NCBI GenBank assembly: GCA_963920575.1
Contig: OY986969.1
Span: forward strand, 4,288,001 to 4,352,000
From: Narthecium ossifragum
Lineage: Eukaryota > Streptophyta > Magnoliopsida > Dioscoreales > Nartheciaceae
DNA length: 64,000 bases
Direction: 5' to 3'
Part shown: positions 11,637-23,417 of the stretch, one piece after another
Layout: every line of letters starts with the position of its first letter
Numbering within the stretch: position 1 is the stretch's first letter
Program-made: the position numbers and the translations under genes
The notes under the pieces: model-generated
The model's database searches: none
What the model saw: the letters and a program-made list of their open reading frames with translations, nothing else
Told to the model about the DNA's origin: nothing

Positions 11637-12357
11637 AAAAATGTTAGAGAGGAAATCCGACCATTGACCGGTCAAATAGTCAAAGTCAAAATCCTATTCC
11701 ACACTTAAGTATCAAACGATTGCAGTTTAGTTCTACTCTTCCAAATTAATGAACCAGAGATGTCAAGTAATATGAAAATTTAGATTAGACCTAATTAAAT
11801 AATCTAATTATCAAGATTAACCTAAGAAAAACTTCAAGTTATCTAAAACTAGGAAATTAAATAAAGCATAAAGATCAACTTAAATTACTGAATCTAAGAA
11901 ATGCATTTAAATCTATGGATTAACTTAATCTAAGAAAGCAGTAACTTACTTTAATGGAAAACAGTAAAGAAAACTGTAAGAAAAGCAATAAAAAGGACTA
12001 ATTAAACCTAAATTAATCTTAAAATACTCCTATGATCATGAATAACGAAAACAGTAATTAAAAGACTAATTTAATCTTACTTATAACTAATTTAACTTAA
12101 TTAAACTATGGAAAAGAAACGGACAGAAAACAGGAACGGAAACAAATCCATTAATCTAAAACTACAAAACAGAAAGAAAAGAAGAGAAGACGATTAAAAC
12201 GACTACATTATCGAAATTATACTAAGAAAGCAATAAAAGACGCCATTAATCAAACTGAAAGCTTTATTAATCAACTTACAGGTACAAAAGAAACGAAAGC
12301 CATGCTTATGAGCAGGTTACAGGTTGTCGGGGGGGAGGTTACAGTGGAGAAGAGAAG

Positions 12358-12366
12358 CTATTTATA
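12358..12366 (-). promoter_or_regulatory. LTR TATA box
   Basis: The minus strand reads TATAAATAG in a clear promoter context within the LTR; transcription would start near 12330 and run left through gag. Confidence 0.7.
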
Positions 12367-12699
12367 CTAAGGAACTGAATAACTGCTCCCGCCTTGAGGG
12401 TTGATGGCGTGGAAGGAGGAGATCGTGCGCGAACTGCTCCGTAACAGCTTCTCCCACGTCTGTGTCTGGTTTGGAGAGTACACTTGGTTGATTCTCGTTC
12501 ATTGCATACGTCATGATTACGCTGGCTTACTTATCGTTTCTTATACACATCATACCTGCATGTGTTTTTTAACTATATTTGGCACACGTGTTAATTGCTT
12601 TTGGACGATAAAATTGAGTAACATGTCCAATTGTGACTTTTGGGCGATGATCGTCCATAGTCCTTTAAATATGATAGTGCCATATGGATGATATCGTCC

Positions 12700-12835
12700 A
12701 TTTGGTTAAAATTCTATCGTCCATTTTGGTCGATAGATTCCATCGTTTCATTTGGTCGATAGACTCTATCGTTCATTTGGTCGATAGACTCTATCGTTCA
12801 TTTGGTCGATAGGTTTCATCTGGTCGATAAGATTA
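12700..12835. repeat. 25-bp tandem repeats in U3 (ATCGTTCATTTGGTCGATAG)
   Basis: TCGATAG recurs at 12730, 12756, 12781, 12806 and 12824, mostly 25 bp apart, within units of the form TCGATAG-ACTC-TATCG-TTCATTTGG. Each unit contains a small palindrome. The position upstream of the LTR TATA box suggests enhancer-like repeats. Confidence 0.8.
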
Positions 12836-12914
12836 TGTAGTTATCGTCCATTTAGTAATTGCTTTTTGCTTACGTGTCTGTCATTTAATGATTTAGCCAT
12901 TATTTTGGCTAACA

Positions 12915-13453
12915 GCTTGACGGTGAAGTTTTAATTGCCTAATTGAAAGGGTGATTATTGATGTGGTGCCACTTTTTGCATGTCCAAACTGAGATTTTGA
13001 TCGGCCTAGGATGATCGGGGCAGTTTAGGCTCAGTTATGTAGATTACCATTATCACCCTTCAATCATTTCCAAGATGCACAATGAAACAAAACACGTGCA
13101 ATTGCTAGTTTATCATTTTTTGCTGCTTTGATATGCTTGGCTCTTGAAACTGTAAGTATTTGCTACTCAGAGATATTGTTATGTGAAGGGACTAAGAAAC
13201 AGAGTATGAAAAATTCAACAATTTTTTTTTCTTCCAGTTTTCATTGGTATCTATGATAATTTCTATAGGTTTTCATCTGGTTGTTGTTTTAGTATCACAT
13301 TTTGATTCAATTCTTCTCTTTTTTGTCATTTGCTTATTTCTTGCTTTGTACTGTACACATGCTTTACATTTTATTTTGATTATTTTGAGTTACTACTTAT
13401 TAGATAGCTGAAAGTGCATATAAATTATACAAGATTTGGGATTTTTCATTGTG
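12915..13453. other. AT-rich stretch between gypsy LTR and hAT remnant
   Basis: No ORF, RNA gene or repeat is recognised. It includes the candidate TSD GCTTG (12915-12919) and probably the 5' untranslated part of the hAT element. Confidence 0.5.
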
Positions 13454-16400
13454 ATGGCAAATCAAGAAAGAAAGAGAAGAAACACACTGTTGTCTTTTTT
13501 TAAATCAAGAGATGATATATCCACAAGTGATACACCTTTACCATTGGTTGTGAGCAATTCAAATGATGGTGAGTCTCCTCCTCCTAAATCTCAAAGAGTT
13601 GAAACTGCTAGTGAGTTTCTTAAACGTGATCCTGGTTTACGTATCCTAATATGGAAGCATCCTCATAATATCCGTGATGAAATCAGACGAGTTTATATTA
13701 AATTGGGGCCATATCAATCCAAATTAGACGAGTACCCACGATCAAAATTCGGACGACAATATCACCGATTTCAACACTCTTAATTCAACCAATTTCCTTG
13801 ATTAGAATACTCTTCTAAAAATACGGCATTTTATTTTCCATACTTTCTTTTTGAAAAGAATACATATGCACAAGCAACACAACCCACAATTACTGTTGAA
13901 GGGTTTAGAAGTTGGAAAAGGAGTTAAATATGGGAGAAAATGTGCACTTTTGAGTCTTTGACACGTATGGGAGGCCATGCTTCTCCAAACAATAATGTTG
14001 TGAAGGCGGCTCATGACTTAATGAATATCACACGATATATTGACAAAGTCATTAATGCTCAAATTTCAGAAGTGAAGAATAGATTACGTCTAACGACAAC
14101 AGTTGAGAGTGTGCGATCGCTAAGTTTGCAAGCTTATGGATTACGAGGCCATCATGAATCATCAGATTCCTGCAATAGGGGTAATCTCATTGAGATGACA
14201 AAACTTATGGGAAGATTGAATGTTAACATTGCATATGTTGTCTTGGAGAAAGCCCCAAAAAATGCAATGTATACATCACCAAAGATTCAAAAAGATATTT
14301 TACATATTCTCGCTACCGATGTGTGGAATAAAATTCGTAATGAGGTGGGGGATGCTAAGTTCTGCTTTGTAGTTGATGAAGCGAAAGATGCATTCAATAA
14401 AGAGCAAATGACTATTGTGCTTAGATTTGTTGATACTTATGGTACCATATGTGAGCATTTCTTTGAGATTGTGCATGTTACCGATACATCATTATCAACA
14501 CTTAATAAAGAAATATCTGATGTTCTCACTCATCATAATTTGCACATTCACAATATGTGAGGTTAGGGGTATGATGGCTAGAGCAATATGCGTGGTGCAT
14601 GGAATGGTTTGCAGGCTTTGTTTCTTAGAGATTGTCCACATGCCTATTTTGTGCACTGCTTTGCCCACCAGTTGCAACAAACTTTAGTTGGGGCCGTTGA
14701 GAATGAGCACTCAATTTGGTTTTTCTTTCCAAAACTGACTACTATTGTGAATCTTGTTATTGCTTCTTCAAAACGTCATACATAGTTAAGAAAGCTCAAG
14801 GCATTGAGATTGCTCGTTCTGTGGCTAGTGGCGAACGTGAGACTGGTAGAGGGCTTAATCAGATTGGCTCCTTGCAACGAGATGGAACTACCCAGTGGGG
14901 CTCTCGCTTTGATTCTATTAGCAGCTTAGTTGATACGTATGATGCAATAATTACTGTGCTTGAAGGTATTATGGATGTGGACTCCTCTAAGCGTATACAT
15001 GGAGAAGCTGCGGGTTCTTTGATGGTGATGAGGTCTTTTAATTTCTTATTTATCTTGCACTTAATGAATAAGATATGGGGGTTACATATTAACTTTGTCG
15101 CACCTTACAACAAAAATTATTTGACATCTTAAATGCGATGGATCTAGTCTCGACTATAAAAACATTGCTTTATCCTTTGAGAGATGATGGCTTCGATATC
15201 CTCCATACGCATGTTATATTAGTTTGCGGACACCATGACATTGATGTGCCTGATATGAGTGCTCGTTATAAACAAGCCAGTCGTTCTTCTCAGCAAAAAG
15301 ATCACATCTTAGTTCAGCATCATTATCATTATGATATATTTAATGTTGCAATCGATTTTTAGTTGGAAGAACCGAACACTAGATTCAATGACAATGCAGT
15401 GGAACTTTTCATACTAAGCTCTGTTTTGGAACACAAGACAACTTCAAACTGTTCAACATTAATCAAATTTGCAGTTTAGCCGAGAAATTTGATCTTGTTG
15501 ATTTTACGGAACAAGACATGCGCTATTTGAGATGTCATCTTGAACATTATAAGCTCGATGTGCTTTATTGATGAGTCACTAAATATTCGTAATTAGACCC
15601 CTTAATTTACCTTTGTTAGGCCTAGAGTGTTTGTATTTGATAGTTTGTTAGTTGATTTCAGGTTTAATCATGCTTTGAGAAGAAATGCAAGAAATTCGGT
15701 TAATATGCTGAAATACACTGCTCTGTCGACTGTTAGCACAATATTCACCAGAAATTATCCTTATGTCCAAATATTCTGAAATTGAATGACATCTGGAACA
15801 CATCAAGATGTACAACTTTCATGTTGGACAGTTTTTGAGATTCCTGATGGATTGATAGCAGTTTCGAAGAAGATGAAGATATTTAGCTGCTGGAAGACTG
15901 GTCCGTCGACGCCCGGGAGAATATTCGCTAAATATTGTAGGTAAGTCCAAATATTTCAAACACTTCGGGAGAGGACAGAAGACTTCCAAATCTACATCTT
16001 TTGTGTTGGACTCATTCTCAAATTCCGAACCGGTTGAGCCCAGTCGCGATTGGAAGAAGCTGTCAGGGTTGAACCAGGAATTCCGAGTTGTACTAGAGGT
16101 CCAACTCAACTTAGCCATAACCCTAATTCCGAGATTAAGGGTTATTATTATAAAAGGGGGTTATTCCAGCAAAACTTCTCATCTTTTTGTCAATCTTTGG
16201 AGGAGGAAGAAGAAGAAGGAGAGGATGTGGATGGTGACAGCTTCCTATTCCAACCCGATGGCTTTCATCCAAAAGATGAGTTGCTAGTTATTGTACTTAG
16301 GATTATTCATGAAACCCTAGCATAGTTTTCTATCTTCTTTGGTTTGAATCTTGTATTCTTCTCAAGACATGATCCTCTGAATTTGCTTTTTATTGTTAAT

Positions 16401-17333
16401 AGAGTTGAGGGAACAGAGTTCCTTGACGTACTTTCAGTCCTACATGATTTCTGTGATTGATTGTAGATATTCATAGGATGGTTTTCATGTGATTTATGGT
16501 TTGCTAGTGAGATAGGCTATGCTAAGCTAGGATAGGTTGTGCCAAGGTCATTAGGAGTAGTATAACTTAAAGTAATCGTAGGACCGAAGACAATCTATGC
16601 CAAGAAAGATAGGCTATGCCGTTAGAAACATAAACCTTATTTTAGGAATTCATGTAAGCTTAAGAAGCTATGTATTCATAATGTTTAGAGAAGGGAACAA
16701 GAGGATAACTAGAGAAGATTGAAGGTGAAACTAGGGCGGATTGGGTAATTCCTAAGTCACTTATCCATTGATTCAAATTGATCAACATTTTATCTCTTTT
16801 ATGTATTAGTTATATAACTCTATTCTATCTTTGATTCTTCTCCTTAGTTTAGGGTTTTGAGAATTGATTTCAGTTTCCAACGTTTTCCCTGTGGATCGAC
16901 TTCCGACTTCACTGCTATTCTACCTAGTAGTTTAGTGATTGAATAAGGATTATAAATTTAATATTTGATTGAGTTTGCAACGTTTTAACGACGACGTTTG
17001 TGAGCGATCATTTATCATGAAAAGTTTCAGAATTTGTCCACCGTTCCCGAATTATATCAACAACTAGTGGAGACAAACAAGGCACAACACTACAATATGA
17101 TTGATAGGTTAATTCATCTTTTCTTAACTCTACCTGTTTCCACAGCTATTGCAGAGTAAGAATCTTCGACTATAAAGCTAGTTAAGACTGTTATTCACAA
17201 TAAAATGATTGATGATTTTTTAAAAGATTCTATGATTATCTACAGCAAGAGAAAGCTTGCTAAAGATATTGACATTGATGAGATAATTGACGAATTCTAT
17301 GATCAAAAGAACCGTCGGACACAACTTCAATAG
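13454..17333 (+). pseudogene. hAT transposase remnant (DUF4371 / ZMYM1-like), split by a solo LTR
   Basis: The start MANQERKRRNTLLSFFK at 13454 is typical of plant ZMYM1-like hAT proteins. Fragments in changing frames follow: ITVEGF-RSWK near 13895, the DUF4371 core 13940-14560 (KLMGRLNVN, SPKIQKDIL, FCFVVDEAKD), DCPHAYFVHCFAHQLQQ near 14630, TQWGSRFDS near 14890, then MRYLRCHLEHYKLDVL to 15568. A solo LTR separates this from the C-terminal dimerisation region at 17016-17333 (FQNLSTVPELYQQLV, LTLPVS, KTVIHNKM, stop TAG at 17331). At least four frameshifts or stops make it inactive. Terminal inverted repeats were not found. Confidence 0.85.
15569..17010 (+). repeat. Solo LTR (gypsy-type, TGATGAGTCAC family) inside the hAT gene
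   Basis: The 1442-bp sequence starts TGATGAGTCACTAAATATTC and ends GTGAGCGATCA. It is flanked by perfect 5-bp target duplications TTTAT (15564-15568 and 17011-17015). With the insert and one TSD removed, the hAT frame is continuous across the junction. No internal coding region is present, so LTR-LTR recombination probably removed it. The same family appears in reverse at 59700. Confidence 0.92.
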
Positions 17334-17637
17334 TGCAAGTTTAGGCATTTTAATTTATTCACAAGTTCCTATGCTTGTATAGTATGCCTATCTGAATGTC
17401 AATTTGCCTACTGTTATTGGTTTGATTCTAATCAGAGACGGGCAATGAAGTGCTTGTAACTCTTATTTTATCCTTCCGTTTATTTTTACAATTCTATACT
17501 TCAAACTTTTCTTATAATTACCTGGTTTGCCAATGGCTTACATACGTTTAGCAATGTTTTAAGTCATCATTATTGAATTTTGATGATTTTTTGAAAGCAT
17601 GAACTCACACTTTTTATCAAGAATCTATTTTCCACAG

Positions 17638-17734
17638 TTCCTAATGCGAAGCCTGATAGAGAATCAATTGAAATTGAAATTTTTGACATGCAAGGGATTC
17701 CTCCGGAAATTTTGGCAGCTCATTATGGTGAAAG
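17638..17734 (+). pseudogene. Isolated exon resembling SUF4/ZNF207-type zinc-finger protein
   Basis: A 97-bp stretch with an AG acceptor (TTTTCCACAG before it) and a GT donor (GTAACT after it) encodes [10 protein letters not shown] followed by [20 protein letters not shown]. This matches the conserved segment following the two zinc fingers in SUF4 (Arabidopsis At1g30970) and animal ZNF207/BuGZ. Neither the zinc-finger exons before it nor the Pro-rich exons after it are seen. It is either a captured fragment or a leftover of a gene broken up by the neighbouring insertions. Confidence 0.72.
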
Positions 17735-18459
17735 GTAACTTCTACTTTTATTTGTTATGCATGGTTGTGACATTTTCTATTGATGAACAAAGCGTATATA
17801 ATGTATGTTTAGCATAGTGTCATGTTGACTAATGGATTGTTTTTATTGATTTGGGTTCATGCATAAGCTAATTAAATATGTTATACCATTATTATGGACT
17901 TACCATCCAGTTAATGAAGAAACGGTAGTTTATTCACTTTGACCGTAAAAATCAAATGAACCCAACATGGAGGCCATTTTTATGGGTAATCTGGTCTTGA
18001 CCTCAACCAAAATGACTAACCTTCGATCCTCGTAAAACATGGTTTCTATATGCTTCCCAATATCCTATTACTTCCTGGTTAATAGCTCTTATGGTTATTA
18101 AATTTTGTGAAATGAAGTAAGACAGTCCGGACGGACTTCAAATCCTGGTATGCCCTGAGCATATATATCTCTAGATCACCAATCATATTTACTCTTTTTA
18201 TTTATTTATAAAGTATGACAATTCGTGGTCTTCTTTTATCACTTATACTCCCGGATCTTCAAGAAACTTCCTCACCTATTTTTGACTTCACGTTTTAGTG
18301 GGATATATATGATTTCTAGCTAATTTTATCTTGTTGATTATTCTGTGTCGGTTGCACATGATACATGAGACAATGTTGAAAGAAGGATATATAATATAGA
18401 GAGGATCTTTTACCTGATCTATCAGTGCTTATATAGGGAATTTCTCGGACTTGGATGAG
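17735..18459. other. Non-coding stretch, possible intron of the SUF4-like fragment
   Basis: AT-rich sequence with no ORF or repeat I recognise. 17334-17637, on the other side of the exon, is similar. Both could be decayed intron sequence of the same gene. Confidence 0.4.
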
Positions 18460-18464
18460 TTCTA

Positions 18465-19305
18465 TATGGGGAAATCCCTCCCCATGAGAGACGTCGACGA
18501 GAGGCGTTGACGAGAAGCGACTACAACACGTAGGAGAAGGTTGGCGTGTGAGAAGCTGTTTCTGGATCGATCTAGGAAGGCTATGGATCGATTCAGACCT
18601 GCTATCCAGAGAGACGTCAGCAGAGTGGATCGATCCAAATATACAGTGGATCGATCCAAATCTACAGTAAATCGATCCATACCCAGGTTCTAGAGACGTG
18701 GATTGAAGCAGCGTTCAGTGGTGGATCGATCCAAACCCAAACCTGGATCGATCCAATGTCACAGTGGATCAATCCCAGACCAGTTGACAAAGAACTGGTT
18801 TGGCCAACGCATAGTTAGATCGATCCAGATCTACAGTGGATCGATCCAAGACCAGTTGACAGAGAACTGGTTTGGCCAACGCACAGTTGGATCAATCCAG
18901 ACCTCTCTTGGATCGATCCAAAACCGGCGAGATGCAAAACTGACTTTGATCTAACGGCTTAAACCACTCCGATTGAGGTTATTTAAGACCGGGATACATG
19001 TTAGGGTTTTGTAGAACGTGGATTCTCATATGGAAGACCTAGAGAGAGGTCTTAGGGCTTGAGAGAAAGCAAAAACAGAGAGAGATATGTAAGTACGTGA
19101 GAACGTACTGGGAGGGAAGAGAGGATTGTTGAGAGAGTTAGAGAGTGCTCTGTAATCTTCTTATATAGTGAAGCTCTTCTTCCCATGGTTTTTTTTCCTT
19201 TGCGGTAATTTGCCGGAAGGTTTTTCACGTTAAATTCTGGTGTCTCCTTCTTGTCCTATTCTATTGCTTTCCCATCTTGTTTGCATCCCGGCCGAATTCC
19301 TAACA
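18465..19305 (+). repeat. 5' LTR of the gag-only Copia element
   Basis: 841 bp, ending GAATTCCTAACA. It carries about a dozen copies or near-copies of GGATCGATCC between 18563 and 18920, spaced 21-22 bp within clusters, and a TATA-like TATTTAAG at about 18980. Confidence 0.88.
18565..18918. promoter_or_regulatory. Array of GATCGATC palindromes upstream of the LTR TATA
   Basis: Perfect or one-mismatch GATCGATC sites start at 18565, 18586, 18628, 18649, 18670, 18724, 18746, 18767, 18818, 18839, 18890 and 18911. Neighbouring sites are usually 21-22 bp apart, about two helical turns. The last site ends about 61 bp before TATTTAAG. An enhancer role is inferred. Confidence 0.75.
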
Positions 19306-19307
19306 AA

Positions 19308-19320
19308 TGGTATCAGAGCC
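19308..19320 (+). other. Primer-binding site, initiator tRNA-Met type
   Basis: TGGTATCAGAGCC begins two bases after the LTR end. This is the standard Met-tRNA primer site of plant Copia elements. Confidence 0.92.
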
Positions 19321-19736
19321 AGGTTCATTGGGTCAATAGTTCGTGATTGCGGGGAAGTGATACGAGCGGTCTACTCGTAATCCTCTCGTGTCGGGTCTCT
19401 CCTTCTTCAATCGATCAGAATTGAGTCTGATCGGACTTGATTGAGTCCAACTGGTTGATCTGACTAGCTGGATAGGACCTGACTGGGTCAAGGGGTTGGG
19501 CTGATTGAGTCAAGTGGGCTAGTTTACTGGGTCAACAGGGTCCTAATCAGAGTGGCTGATTGATTGGGTTAGGCTGAACCAACTTGGTTCGACTGAACCA
19601 ATACGGTCAAGTGGCTTGGTTGGGAGGGGCTAGGATCGATCCAAGGGCTGACTAGTCACCGGAGTGGATCGCCAGCGTTGAGGCGTCGGCGGCGGTCGGT
19701 ACCTTGCCAGGAAGATTCGCAGGTTTATGGGGAACA

Positions 19737-22071
19737 TGTCGCGCCCCGACCCGTGAAAGCCCAACCGGGCCGGGCGACGCGAACCGGAATCTAACTAAAT
19801 GCGGAAATAATGGCGAGGGGTTCCCTCTAACTTACTGGTTTTATTAAATAGTTCATAAGCACCCCTGAATAATACAATAAATTTAAACACTAGCAGATAT
19901 AATAAAATATTCCAAAACCTCAAAGGGGTTACAACAGTTTACATCATACTCCCGTAGGAGACTAACTATAACAAAAGGTGTAGAAAGTGATCACCGATCC
20001 TCAGACACCGCCAGACGCCGCCGTGCCACCAAACACCTGCCCGGTAGGGGCTACTGAAGAAGAGCTGGCGCCTGCACTTGCAAAACGCAGCCCAGGTAGG
20101 AGTGAGCATAAAGCTCAGTAGGGTTCTATACTACGCCACACAGAAGGAAGGGGAACGCAAGAGTGTCGCCCTCAAGTAAGACCTGGGTGTATAGAGGGGT
20201 CCCATTACCCCACCGCGTGTCCCTAAGCCCCACGAACATGGTCGCACTCAGTAGCAGGAAACAATACTGCTGGCCCACAAGCAGGGAACGACACTGCAGG
20301 CGGGAAATAGCACCGCTAAATAGTCAACCTCTCTACTCAAGGGTCAACACAGTGGAACACGGGCTACACCTCAGCATCTGCCTCAAGGCCGACACGGCCT
20401 CTATAATCATCAAGCAACATATGTACCAGTCATCTAAGCCTATCATCAAGTTTGACTGAATACCACAATTCGAACCGAGTCTAAACTACCCAACCCCGGT
20501 CCTAGGGCTAAATCCGAGCTTCCAGCCTCGGGACGACGATCCACAAATCACCCACACCCTAACCTTATGCAACTAATGCACAGATGAGAATGCATGCTAT
20601 AAACATACACAAGCAAGAGAAATAGGCATGCAACAGTATGACAAGGCAGCATACAAGTCCAACCGGATCGCTGCAGCGATACTACCAACCGCTGCCAGCC
20701 GATCCGCAACGGGTCCCGGCATTACGACGGTACCACGACCGTCAATCGTGGACTCCTGCAACGGGAACCAATCCCGAAAACTTCGATGAACAGTAAAATA
20801 TAATATTATAATTCGAGCTTATAATATTATATTTAAAACACCAAAACATTCTCTACAAGCAGCTAGTTGACCTCATCGATCTGACGTCCAAACGACGTCG
20901 GATTCGAAATCCAACTTAGCCTCCAGTAGATCAATATGCCGGGATCAACATATCCAAAACCTAGAAACATCCAACGGCTGGATTAACGGAAAAACACTAA
21001 TCAAAACTAACTTACCATTTCTTGCTGCAACGCAGCCCGCCTGTGCGAAAATCATAACAAATCGTAGACAAATCAGAAAATTATGAAATCAATTGGGTTG
21101 GAGAGTAGATTCAAAGATCTACAACTCTGATGCTCATCACAACCCAAGATAATACATGTAACGATCGGAAAGCGCGCCGCAAACCGGATGTTCTTCAAGA
21201 ACAGCAAAAACCGGAAAATCCGAGATTAAACATGCATAAATCCTACTAAAATCTCAACCAAAGTTCATGAAACTTAAAGAAGAAATTATACTAAGCAACA
21301 TGCATCCAACAACACAATTTCAGCAAGATCTAACGGCTAAATTAAGAGAAACCCATTAAACACTCTCGTAGGTAGAAAACCTACCGAACAGCACTAATCC
21401 TCGGCTGATTCCCCGCTAATCAGTCACCAACAAGGTTCCAAACCACTTTAGAGATCTTCCTCTCATCGCCACGGATCCAACGAGCTTTAGAACACCCAAA
21501 ACGGTAGCCGGAGGAGAGAGAACGGAGGAGAAGAAGATGGGTTGTCGGAAGAAAACAGAGCAAGCAGAGCTTGCGGGAAGAAGAAAGAAAGAAGGAAGAA
21601 GAAGAGAAGGAGAAGAGAAGGAGAAGGAAGGGGAAGGCCGGGGAAGGTGGGGAAAAAGGGAAGGAGAGGGGAGGAAGTCCTCTCTTCTCCTGACAATGGA
21701 GGACGACGGCCACGACGGCCGTCTTCTCCAAGCTCAACTGCCGCGACTTTCTGATAGGGAAGGATCGATCTTCTTAGCAAGAAAGATCGATCTTCTTAGC
21801 AAGAAAGATCGATCTTCTAGCAAGAAAGATCGATCCCCTTTGCCCAGAAAGCCAAATTTGGGCTAAAACATAAGCCCAAGCCCGGATCTTCCGATCCCGG
21901 GTCCACCTAACCATTCTAATCAAACACTAACACAAACAAGGTCAGTGTGTGCATTCGCGGGTGTGAAACAAACCGACAAGGCGTAATTTACCAAATTGCC
22001 ATTGTGGTTCACAACGAGCCACGGGCCCGACCCAGGCGGTCGACCCAGGAATCGAGGGACAAGTCCTCATA
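19737..22071. repeat. Tekay/Del-like solo LTR, copy 1
   Basis: 2335 bp starting TGTCGCGCCCCGACC, a start typical of plant Tekay/Del chromovirus LTRs, and ending CCTCATA (other copies end CCTCACA). Perfect TSD GAACA flanks it (19732-19736, 22072-22076). It lies in the Copia leader and so is younger than that insertion. Four GATCGATC sites at 21763, 21785, 21807 and 21828 are 21-22 bp apart. ORFs inside it are chance. Confidence 0.88.
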
Positions 22072-22076
22072 GAACA

Positions 22077-23417
22077 GATCCATCGGAGTGGATCGGTCGG
22101 ATGGACGCCGGGGTGACGGGATCTAGAGAAGATAGGCGGCGGGTTTGGGTTGACCGGCGGCTGTGAAGTTGGGTTGTCATGGGAAGACGCCGGAGGAGAC
22201 GACGGAGGCGGTGAAGGTGTTGGCTGGAGTCGTGAGGGCTTAGGGAATAGGATTGTGGTATTGTATGGCGACGGGGGTGGCCGGAGAGGGTACGGGAAGG
22301 ATGCCGGCGGTGAAGCTAGGGTTTGGGCACGGGAGAGAGAAGAGAGGAAGAAGACAATGACGTGGCAGGTGACTGGGCGTGGGGTCACTGACGTGGTGGA
22401 GAAAGAAAGTCCGTGGAGGCGGTGCCGGCTGCGTAGAAGATGACCGACGGGGAAGAAGGTGGATCAATGGTGGATTATTTGGTGGAAACTACATTACCTC
22501 TACTCCTATGATATTCTACTCAATTATTTTTAATTCATCATATTTCTCTTCATGTCCTAATACAAACTACTGAGGTCTCTTTTATAGAGGCATTGATAGA
22601 GTCCTAATTCAACTAGAAAACCCTGTTTGATGCCGGAAACAGTCGGCGAACAGTGACCAAGGTTCCTCCTATCCAAGAATCCACATGATAGGAGAGAACT
22701 AATGTTCTAACACCTCTAGGAATCCTCCTGGAGGTTGGAAGAGCGTTGTTCTTCTCTTGTTGACAAAGTCTTCCCGAAACCTGGACGAATCCACGACCAG
22801 CGAACAAGACGAACCTGTCAAGAAGGAAGAAGGACGTAGGAGACGCTCTCTCTTAGAGAAGCAACTCTAGGGTTTAGTTTCTTCAAAAATAATGATAAAA
22901 AATCCCCCATCGTTCTACTGGCTATTACATAAATATGGTTTAACAAAAGTCTAACCCAACTATGATCATTAGACCTGACTCCAAACTGGAACCCAACTAG
23001 GATCCAACTAATTAAACCCAAACTATAATCCAAGTTAAATAGCAACCATCGAATCACGTCGACTAGATCACGCGCCGCGATCACGAGCCGCGCGACGTCA
23101 TCTTCCGTTTTCCTTCCGCGTCAGGCTCTGCTTCCTCCAATGCACGCGACGCGCCGTGCTCTGTTTCCTCCACCTCCAGCTCTGCTCCTGCGTCACCCTT
23201 GCTTAATTAGCAAGTAAGGCTTTCAGACTCAACTCAACTTACTAACTCAAATGGACTCAATTAAATATAAAAGACTAATGATAAATCCTAATTAAATACT
23301 CTAGTTTGAAATAGGAAAGTCCAAGTTAAACTAGGAAAGAGGCTAACCCAGTTTAGGTCCTCTTCTAGGTGTGGGTCCAGTCGGTCAAGTCGGATCGACT
23401 CGTATCAGAAAGGCCTC
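22077..23417. other. Copia leader, unresolved
   Basis: 22077-22480 is GC-rich with Gly/Arg-type chance frames. 22480-23390 is AT-richer and could hold a further old insertion. I see no domain, RNA gene or clear terminal repeats. Confidence 0.4.

Larger units (their letters stand above)
1..12914 (-). mobile_element. Ty3/gypsy LTR retrotransposon, Tat-type, 3' end outside window
   Basis: The element reads right to left: LTR, primer-binding site, gag, protease, reverse transcriptase, RNase H, a second RNase H, integrase, then a gene in the opposite orientation. The order RT-RH-INT places it in Ty3/gypsy. The extra RNase H downstream of the normal one and the long gag are typical of the Tat/Ogre group (family knowledge). 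The 3' LTR would lie left of position 1, so age cannot be estimated from LTR divergence here. GCTTG at 12915-12919 is the candidate right-hand target duplication. The pol gene carries one in-frame stop and the antisense gene two, so this copy is probably not autonomous. Confidence 0.9.
11642..12914 (-). repeat. 5' LTR of the Tat-type gypsy element
   Basis: The LTR is 1273 bp with perfect 6-bp terminal inverted repeats: the plus strand begins TGTTAG and ends CTAACA. Its inner end abuts the primer site. A TATA box lies at 12358-12366 (minus strand TATAAATAG), giving a U3 of about 550 bp that holds tandem 25-bp repeats and an R-U5 of about 690 bp. No other gene lies in this stretch. Confidence 0.82.

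Noticed and set aside
18565..18918. Regularly spaced palindromes that look like a CRISPR array
   Set aside because: The repeats are 8-10 bp, spacers are 11-13 bp and similar to each other, there are no cas genes and the genome is eukaryotic. It is an LTR promoter array.
19308..19320. tRNA-like TGGTATCAGAGCC as a possible tRNA gene
   Set aside because: Only the primer-site complement of a tRNA 3' end is present; no cloverleaf sequence surrounds it. The same applies to 45659-45670 and 51031-51048.
21537..21866. Highly charged Arg/Glu/Gly ORFs in the Tekay-like LTRs (also 62099-62464)
   Set aside because: Purine-rich low-complexity sequence inside solo LTRs. The frames are not conserved between the copies.
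22150..22467. ORFs in the GC-rich leader of the Copia element
   Set aside because: Chance frames on both strands with no domain. They lie in the untranslated leader.
22480..23390. Possible further solo LTR within the Copia leader
   Set aside because: The base composition changes, but no terminal TG...CA pair with a matching TSD could be fixed by eye.
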